A program made the position numbers and the translations under genes. Positions 57,501 to 64,000 of a stretch of DNA of 64,000 bases are shown here, piece after piece; positions within the stretch are counted from its first letter, which is position 1, and each line of letters starts with the position of its first letter. Location: positions 302,665,885 to 302,729,884 of the forward strand of contig NC_057865.1 in the NCBI RefSeq assembly GCF_019393635.1. Direction: 5' to 3'. The DNA comes from Dromiciops gliroides (taxonomy: Eukaryota > Chordata > Mammalia > Microbiotheria > Microbiotheriidae). The notes under the pieces are model-generated. The model saw nothing but the letters and a program-made list of their open reading frames with translations. It was not told the origin of the DNA and made no database searches.

Positions 57501-58004
57501 TCATTCTGCCTTACGTTTTTTTTTTAAATCATAAGCCTTGTACATCAATTCACATTGTTTCTTTTTTGATTTTGTACAGATCTCTAAATGGTTAAAAAAA
57601 AAGGAGAAGCAGTATAAAAAATTTAGTAAGAAAAGGAGGCATTGCTGTAAACACAGACACCCTCGGTAAGTTTTTAATACATTGGATCTTTCTAAGTCAC
57701 CAAGTGTCAAAAAAGTGGGTGTTGAACAGAAAGATTTTGGGTCACACACAGAACTTTTAGTTGGTAAACCCAACAGCTACAGCTGGGGCTTGTTTTGTGG
57801 TGCAGTCATAAACCCTGCCCATGCTCATTTTCCTACAACTCCTGCCAACTTCCACCATACCTACAACCCCCCCCCCCACAGCCCTATTATTGAAAACCAC
57901 TGCCATGTTCTAACACATGTAATACTGCAACGTATATAATAAAGGGTTGTTGCCATTCAGTATATCATATTCTTTGGTTTTCTGGTTCTTTCCTTAGATC
58001 CTGA
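54589..58004 (+). CDS. Divergent homeobox protein, NANOG/NANOGNB-like (gene A)
   Basis: Coding exons 54589-54754, 55595-55720 (alternative end 55750), 57213-57454, 57580-57665 and 57998-58004 join in frame to about 208 residues. Exon 2 follows an acceptor at 54543-54544 or 54580-54581. Residues 1-97 are acidic and match nothing I know; 119-141 are basic. Residues 135-194 align without gaps to a homeodomain: R5 (R139), L16 (L150), F20 (F154), L40 (L174), W48 (W182). N51 is Lys and R53 is Glu, and F49 is Leu. An intron splits the domain between positions 44 and 45, after DKQ, as I recall for NANOG and some other ANTP-class genes; the next exon is 86 bases, close to the NANOG exon 3 size I remember. 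The tail is Lys/Arg/His/Cys-rich. Likely nuclear; DNA-binding ability is uncertain. An expressed gene is probable but unproven. Confidence 0.65.
55215..55375 (-). repeat. Marsupial interspersed repeat, family not assigned
   Basis: Reverse match to the element at 21765-22080 ('cttaaatccaattcagaagc', 'gacatcaccttcctgatgtt'), inside intron 2 of gene A. Confidence 0.55.
55850..56095. repeat. MIR-like SINE in intron 3 of gene A
   Basis: 'ttggtttgcaaagtgcttta', 'aatgaagtaactcaagctaa', 'gtaagtgatttgactggggt', 'aattcaggtctatctgactt'. Old copy with a GTT run. Confidence 0.65.
56205..56690 (+). mobile_element. CR1/L3 LINE 3' region in intron 3 of gene A
   Basis: 56230-56400 still reads like the end of a CR1/L3 reverse transcriptase (GKLESIQRKVA, then QLKELGLISLEKRLGWSMI). 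It is followed by the CR1-type 3' UTR ('ggaggtcttcaagcagaggt', 'ggattccttctcagtagagg', 'actgaggtcccttctctggt'). The second half is duplicated at 50690-50890. Confidence 0.75.
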
Positions 58005-58415
58005 AGAGCATTGAAGATCATGCACATTTTATCATCTGCCTCAAGAGAATTCCCTGAAGATACAGAAGGAATTTTAATGCTCTATTTGGAACCTCCTAGG
58101 TGACCAATTATAGGATACTGAGCAGGCCCTGGTTTTGCATTGCTTTGATGATACATTTCTTTTTTTAAAAAGAAAGTTATTTTTTTATTGTCCAGCCTTA
58201 AGAAAATGATGGAAGAGATGTCAGTAATGAAAATGAAGCTTAAAACTATTTGTGAATACATTTTTAGGGGAGGAGACTTGGTTTTTAAACATTTACCAAC
58301 ACAACACTTAGGGAGCATCCATTATATGCCAAAGCAACTCATTTCACTTTGGGACAGTTTTCAGCATTTGATGATATATTTCAATTACTTTTAATAAAAA
58401 TTCATGGTGACACAG
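57998..58415 (+). terminator. Last exon, 3' UTR and poly(A) signal of gene A
   Basis: After the acceptor (ctttccttag, to 57997) the stop codon follows within seven bases. The 3' UTR runs to AATAAA at 58393-58398. An earlier AATAAA at 57938-57943 would serve a transcript that reads past the exon 5 donor, where a stop codon (TAA) also lies immediately; both forms give nearly the same protein end. Confidence 0.55.
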
Positions 58416-58625
58416 CATTTCTCATCTTCTGTCTTTTTATCTGCATCTTTACTTCTTGGACCCCCATGTTTCTTTACCAATTCCCAATTGCATTGAGTAA
58501 AAATCTACTTTTAATTTGTTTGCTAATCCTCTTGTATCAACATAAAATTTATTTAAGGGTGATTCATTAACATTCAAGATTTCTAGTAAGAATAGTTTCC
58601 TTTAAAAAAAAACCCAACCCTGTCA

Positions 58626-58770
58626 GGGCATCTAGGGGGCCCAGTATATAGAGCACAGGCCCTGGAGTCACGAGGACCTGAGTTCAAACCTGGCCTCAGA
58701 CCTTTGACACTTACCAGCTGTGTGACACTGGGTAAGTCACTTAACCCCCATTGCCTCACCCACAAAATCC
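58626..58770 (+). repeat. WSINE1/MAR1-type SINE
   Basis: Forward copy with a perfect 13-bp duplication cccaaccctgtca at 58613-58625 and 58771-58783. Body somewhat diverged. Confidence 0.92.
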
Positions 58771-58783
58771 CCCAACCCTGTCA

Positions 58784-60285
58784 TAGATCCATCTTGTTGA
58801 AGACCCTAATGAAACTAAGACGAAATGGCCTTTAGTGAAAACAGCCAAACCAGAACTCAGGGCTTACGTGTTCAAACAGAACCCATCTCAAGGCTCTGGC
58901 CCTTCAAAGAGCCCCATCCCTGAGAGGTCTTTAAGCTCAGACTGGGATTTGTGACAGACACACAAATAAACGGGATTCACCACAAATGGAGATAAGTCCT
59001 GAGTGAAACCTGATCACTGCTCTTCAGGACCTGCTCAAGGGCCTTCCACAAAAAGTCCTGTCTAAGATATTTTCTATTGAAATGAATTGGAATCTATTGA
59101 AGTACTTCCAAGTGGAAGAGTGATGAGGCTTCCCCTGGGTCCTAAAGGCAGAACTACATGCAGTGAGTGGGAATGATACTAACCTGGAATAAAGCATCCT
59201 GTAGTGGCAAGTTTACTAATACTCTAAAATCCCCTCACCTTGAACTTTGATCCCTCAATCATCAACCCCCTTTGTATTCTGGACCCTATCCTAAGCTAAT
59301 TGTCCATGTGTAGCCATTCACATTTGGATCCTGCATGCCCCTTGAGTCCCTGGAGGGTTGCATAGGATGCATGTCGTGTCCATAGCCAGTCAATGCAAAA
59401 TGCTTGGCAATGTTACTATGGCTGGAAGAAGCCAACGTATAAGAAACCACGTTTGTCAAGTACTTCCAAAATCAAGACATGGCTAGCATATAGCGGGAGA
59501 GGGGCTCATATGTAGGAGAAGTGCATGGTCAAGACAAACTCTTAGAAGAACCACACTTATCTTCAATGCTTAAAGGATGCCATCAGTACCTCGTATTTGG
59601 CTTACAAAGACAAGAATGGAAAAGAGGTCCTCAGGAAGCATCCATTCTGCTGCGAATCATATTCTGCACTTGGGAGGGGTACATGAAGAGGGGGATCATG
59701 GATGTTGTGTTGGAAAGGAAACCAACCTGGGGGCAGAAGCCATGCTTTCAGTGCTGCCTCAGCTATTCACTCCATGACTGAAGATGTGCCAGTCACTAAT
59801 GATCCCTGCATCAGTTTCATATATACAGAATAAGGGGAATTTTTCTGGTCCAACCTATGAGATGGGGTTATCGTAAGGAAAAGGGATTGTAGACTGCTAC
59901 ATTCCATGTAAACGTGAGTTACTTATTATGAAGAATTCCCAGGGAATGGGAAGAAATGACTGGTCAGTGGGTAAAGGTATAGATATGGGAACTCTCAAAC
60001 TTGTGGTGACAGCTCTAGGATTTTACCTGCTACTGCCACTTGGAACTCCAGTCAGTGCCACAAAAAATGCCAGTCCAGTGGGCAAGAAGGAGAACAACTA
60101 GTGGCTAGGACAAAGAGCTTGTGCTAGCAGTTCATAGCTTGGCCCAGGAGTACAGAGTTTGACTAAACAACTCAGAAATGCTTCTGGAGGTTGACACCTT
60201 TGCCAAAGAATTTATACTCTGCTCTGTGAGTTCACACCTTGTCCTTAGAGCCCCAACAGAAGAAGGTGTTTACTCACATTCCTTT
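58784..60285. other. Spacer between homeobox units, no gene recognised
   Basis: About 1.5 kb without recognised repeats. The plus-strand frame 59521-59781 (about 86 codons) has no known domain and no splice support. Confidence 0.45.
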
Positions 60286-60455
60286 TTTTAAAATAGTATT
60301 TTGCCCAGGTCTATGTAAAGACAATACTTAACATTCATTTAAAAAATTTTTAGTTCCAAATCTTCTCTCTCCCTCCCTCACTTTTCCTTGCCCTGAAATA
60401 GTAAGCCATTTGTTTTAGGGTAAACATGTTCAATTATGCAAAATATAGTAGTCAT
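60286..60455 (-). repeat. L1 3'-end fragment
   Basis: 'acttaacattcatttaaaaa', 'cttctctctccctccctcac', 'gaaatagtaagccatttgtt'. The reversed L1 tail pattern seen elsewhere. Confidence 0.65.
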
Positions 60456-60474
60456 GTTGGTTTACTCACATTTC

Positions 60475-60990
60475 ATTACCATAGAATATCTGAGCTGGAA
60501 GAGATCCCAGGGCCCATCTAGTCCAACTGATATCTGGATTAAAAGTAGCTCCCCAATGCTTACTCACAAGTGGTTTTCCAATCTCAGATTGATTTCCTCT
60601 AGTGAGGGGGAAGTCAATGCCTCCCAATGAATTTCAGGAGCTCATTCATATTTTGAATCCTAAATGATAGGAATGCTTTCCATTCTTTGAACTGAAATAT
60701 TCCTCTGTACAAATTCCACACTTTGCTTTTTGGTCTTTCCTCTTGGATGAAGCACAAATATTCTATGCAGGGCACCCTGCCTTTAAATACTTGAAGACAA
60801 TCTACAAGCCATATTCAATCTTCTCTCCTCCAGGAAAAAAAGGATCCTCAGTTCTTCCAACTGTCCTTGAAACATGGTCCTATCTCAAAGCCCTTCACTA
60901 TCTATGTCATCCTACTCTGGAGGCTCACCCCATGGTTTTCTCTCAAGACAAGCCCCTGGAATGTCCCCTAAATGAGGAAAGACAAACAGG
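60475..60990 (-). mobile_element. CR1/L3 LINE 3' region
   Basis: Reversed CR1/L3: 'gaatatctgagctggaagag', 'cccatctagtccaactgata', 'cctcttggatgaagcacaaa', 'atacttgaagacaatctaca'. Old and inactive. Confidence 0.65.
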
Positions 60991-61179
60991 ATGCAGTATA
61001 AGGGCAATTGGAAGCCCATGGTGACTGAAAGAAAGAAAGAGCTACAAAGGAACCATCATGGCCATCAGTGAAGCACAGTAATAAAGGAAAAACCTTATAT
61101 CCTAATAAAGAGATGGCAAAGCAAACCAATTATGGTTAAAAGGGGTGGGGGAGGCAGGTGCCCATCCTCAATGATTAGC

Positions 61180-61457
61180 AGAGTTGCAAAATGAAGCCAT
61201 TAGGTTCACACATTCTTTCCCTCAATGATAAGTGAAAACCACTCTCCCAAAGTGTAAACTCCACAGTCTAGAGAGGATATCCCAGGATTCCTGCTCTACC
61301 CCCTTGGCCTCTATATAAATGGACCTCAGTCATCTAACACATTCAGAACCATTGGAAGCAACTTTGCATGCACAGTGAAGAGAGTTTTCTTTTTCCCAAG
61401 AAAGTCTCAGAAGTCACGTTGGGAAGATCTTCAGAAAAAGTTTCTTCTCCTTGCGTG
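61180..61457 (+). promoter_or_regulatory. Promoter and first exon of homeobox-family unit B
   Basis: TATA box tatataaa at 61312-61319 in the same gcctctatataaatgga context as gene A; flanks align to 51790-52033. A non-coding exon 1 ends at 61457 with donor gtg|gtaagt. The whole block is a tandem paralogue of the gene A promoter about 9.4 kb upstream. Confidence 0.7.
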
Positions 61458-63530
61458 GTAAGTGTTTCATTGATGCAATGGGTACTGGGATAGCTTTGTA
61501 GGACAGATGTGGAACCAACTTGGATGGAGCCATTATGCATCATTGGGGAAGCCCAGGACAGCAACTCAAAAGTAGCAGGAACCCCCAATCCTGAGGGGAA
61601 ATTCAAGATACTCTATGTATAAGGAGTACTGAAGGTGGACTCCAAAGATATGGGTTTTAATCTTGGCCCTGCTTCTTACTAGCTGTAGGACCTTAGAGAA
61701 AATGCTTTCACTCTCTGCACCAGTTTCCTTTCCTGTCAAATCATCCAATAAGACTTTATCTGTCCATAGTCATAAGGATGTTGTGGGGTGGGGGTGATGG
61801 GTTATAAAGAGAATAAGCATTTAGACAGAGATAACTAAGTGCCAGGCATTCTTCCAAGTGCTTTAGAAATGTTGCAGTTCATCCTCATAACAATTCTACA
61901 AGGTAGGTGCTATTATGATACCCATTTTATAGATGAGGAAACGGAGGACAACCAAAGTTAAGTAAGTTGCCCTCAGTCATACATCTAGTAAAGAAATGTC
62001 TGTGGCCAGATTCTTCTCAGATTTTCTTGGCTCCAAGTCCAAGTATTTTATCCACTGGACTCACAGGACATGTGAGGCAAATTATAAATCATGAAAAACT
62101 TAGGGAAGCCATCTCTGCCTTCTCCTAAAAAGCAAAAGATGGCTCTTGCATAATCACTCTGACCATAGAGAAGACAAGGAGCAGGTGTCCTAGATGAGGT
62201 GGACCATGGGAAGGGAAGAGAGAATTGTGTTCTGCTCTTTTATAGAGAGCCTGAGCTGGGGAAACAAAGAGATGGCCAATGGATTTAGAAAAGTTTCCCT
62301 GTTTCTCATTTTACATACCCCAGCTCTCCATTTTCACAGGGACCCAGATTTCTTCTAGGAGAATGTCAGTAGCACACCTGAGGTCTATAGATGGCATTCC
62401 CTTTGTGGTTCACTGTAATGGACCATATTTAAGGTGGAGGGCACAGAGTTAGCTAGTTAGATCACTGGACCCCACATTAGCCCAGAGAAGAAGTGATGGA
62501 AGTAGAAGACTCAGGAAGCAGAGATGTTTTCCTGGGACAGAAAATGGAGCTTTTCTTCCTCAGAGACTATAGGGAAATAGGTTTAAAAAAGGGTAAAGTT
62601 ACACAGTGAATCTGCTACCTCGAGTAGGCAAGATGAGTATGTATGGATGTCTGCTGCTAGAGAAACACATGAGGCAGTGTTGCAGGCCTGTGCAAGCAGA
62701 ATGACTGAGGATGGAAACCATGGGCAATAAGGAGGCAGCTGGGTCTCACTGTAGGTAGAGTGTTGGGCCAGGAGTCAGAAAGACCTGAGTTCAAATCCAA
62801 TCTCAGACATTAATGCGTGACTTAACCTCTTTGTCACTCAGTTTACTCATCATATTAAAATGATAGCAACTACTTCCCAGGGTTGTTGTGAGGATCAAAT
62901 AAGATAATAATATTGAATACTTAAATGTCTGCCACATAATAGGTTTATGGGACATGTTGGCTATAATTATTATTATTACCTCTCCCTAGTGCCATTAATT
63001 GGCATCATCTTTCATTTTTCATTAACATACAGTGTCTTTTGACCCCAGTTATAGGTACATTGTCATGCTCCCTAGACTTTGATTAAATGCTCCAAAAAGC
63101 TCTCACAGGAGTCTTTTTTAAATCTCCAAGGAGTCTTCCCTCATCATCCAATTAGATTTAAGTTCACAAAACTACTCATGTTATAGATTATGTACCTGCC
63201 AAATGCAGGGCTCTTTGCCACACAGTAAAGTATGAAACAAGACCCAGAATCTGAGGAGTCTGCCCTCAGGAAGCTAGACATTAAAGAGGGATGCTACACC
63301 AAGAGTACCAGTAACTGTAATCCAGAGAATATGATGTTGTTAAGAGGGAGTCACACAGTGTTAGAGACAATCTAAAGAAGGAAACATCCAACTATTTTGA
63401 CTGGTGAAGTGGGATGTCCTTTCTTTTTCCTTCCAGGTATCTCTCAATGCAAAAATATAGCCATGAATCAAAGAATTGAGTAGGAAATACTGATTTTTAT
63501 TTCTTTCTAATTCAGGGGCAGCTAACTTGA
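61458..63530 (+). other. Intron 1 of unit B
   Basis: About 2 kb. 62260-62550 aligns with intron 1 of gene A. A MIR-like SINE lies at 61815-62070 ('gccaggcattcttccaagtg', 'ttatagatgaggaaacggag') and a MON-like SINE at 62740-62960 ('aggagtcagaaagacctgag', 'gggttgttgtgaggatcaaa'). Confidence 0.6.
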
Positions 63531-63589
63531 CAAATTAGTTCTTTGCTCCTAGAAGGGGAAGAAACCAGGATCCACACACACAGGCAATC

Positions 63590-63767
63590 ATGACCACCAA
63601 CCACCCAGGCAGCCCTCACGAGAGGCTTCAGCAGACTGGCCATTCTCACTTCCAGTGCCAAGAAAAGGACACACCATTTCTCAGACAAAATATGCCACCA
63701 GCCAGGTCTTCAAGAAAAACTCGGAGGTGTAACCAAGGAGTTGCACAAAATGCTGGCCCACCACAAG
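63590..63767 (+). CDS. First coding exon of homeobox-family unit B (partial gene)
   Basis: Follows acceptors at about 63516 (ctaattcag) or 63577 and runs from ATG 63590 to a donor (caag|gtaaaa) in phase 1, the same phase as the matching exon of gene A. It encodes 59 residues starting MTTNHPGSPHERL, Ser/Arg/Gln-rich, with no visible similarity to the gene A exon even though promoter, exon 1 and intron 1 are homologous. The remaining exons, including any homeodomain, lie beyond the window, so assignment rests on position and upstream homology. If the start codon differs, the protein could be different. Confidence 0.4.
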
Positions 63768-64000
63768 GTAAAAGTCTTAAGCACAATCCTAGAAGTGGCT
63801 TGATTTGATTCCCACATGTTTTAGTAAAGTGTTCTGATTTTTCATTCATTTCTTGACCTTGATAATTCAAACAATGACAGGAGAATCCATCACTGAATCA
63901 CAGTGCTGGAGTCACAGAAGAACCACAGTGGTGGCTGTATAGTCTGAGTTCTGACTCAGTTCTTGCTTCACCAACCCGTATCCCTGCACTTTGACAACAT
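63768..64000. other. Start of unit B intron 2
   Basis: Sequence after the exon donor to the end of the window. 63890-63990 ('gagtcacagaagaaccacag') has no recognised feature. Confidence 0.4.

Noticed and set aside
59521-59781. 86-codon frame between homeobox units
   Set aside because: No domain, no paired splice sites, and a second overlapping frame of similar length.

Overview
The window is nuclear DNA from a mammal, almost certainly a marsupial and probably an Australian one. It has intron-containing vertebrate genes with GT-AG junctions. It also carries many copies of a roughly 150-bp tRNA-derived SINE of the marsupial WSINE1/MAR1 type, several with perfect 9-16 bp target-site duplications, plus marsupial-type L1 tails, L2 3' ends, CR1/L3 pieces and MIR-like SINEs.

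Layout. 1-14.6 kb is repeat-rich and non-coding as far as I can see: a GC-rich start, a long CT microsatellite, and SINE and L2 fragments. 14.66-25.17 kb (+) is acrosin (ACR) in five coding exons, with an 8-kb third intron full of L1, HAL1-like and other repeats. 28.50-33.86 kb (-) is RABL2 in eight coding exons, convergent with ACR. Its candidate poly(A) signal lies only about 120 bp from that of ACR, which would imply a 3.1-kb 3' UTR. A GC-rich shared promoter of about 530 bp (33.86-34.39 kb) separates RABL2 from NME6 (+, 34.39-35.84 kb, five coding exons). 36-41.5 kb holds the likely NME6 3' UTR and repeats. 41.7-44.5 kb has isolated exon-like signals, including a signal-peptide exon of an unidentified secreted protein. 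43-50.6 kb is dominated by microsatellites and LINEs.

50.6-64 kb is the most unusual part: a tandemly duplicated family of divergent homeobox genes. Unit A is complete (TATA promoter about 51.89 kb, coding exons 54.59-58.00 kb) and predicts a protein of about 208 residues. Its homeodomain keeps R5, L16, F20, L40 and W48 but has lost N51 and R53. It is split by an intron between positions 44 and 45, as in NANOG. Unit B begins about 61.3 kb with a homologous promoter, first exon and intron and runs off the window. A broken third unit lies at 50.6-51.66 kb. I suspect a NANOG/NANOGNB-related, fast-evolving germline or early-embryo family, but this cannot be proven here.

Functional theme: ACR acts in the sperm acrosome, RABL2 in cilia and sperm tail, NME6 in mitochondria. 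They are neighbours rather than a pathway.
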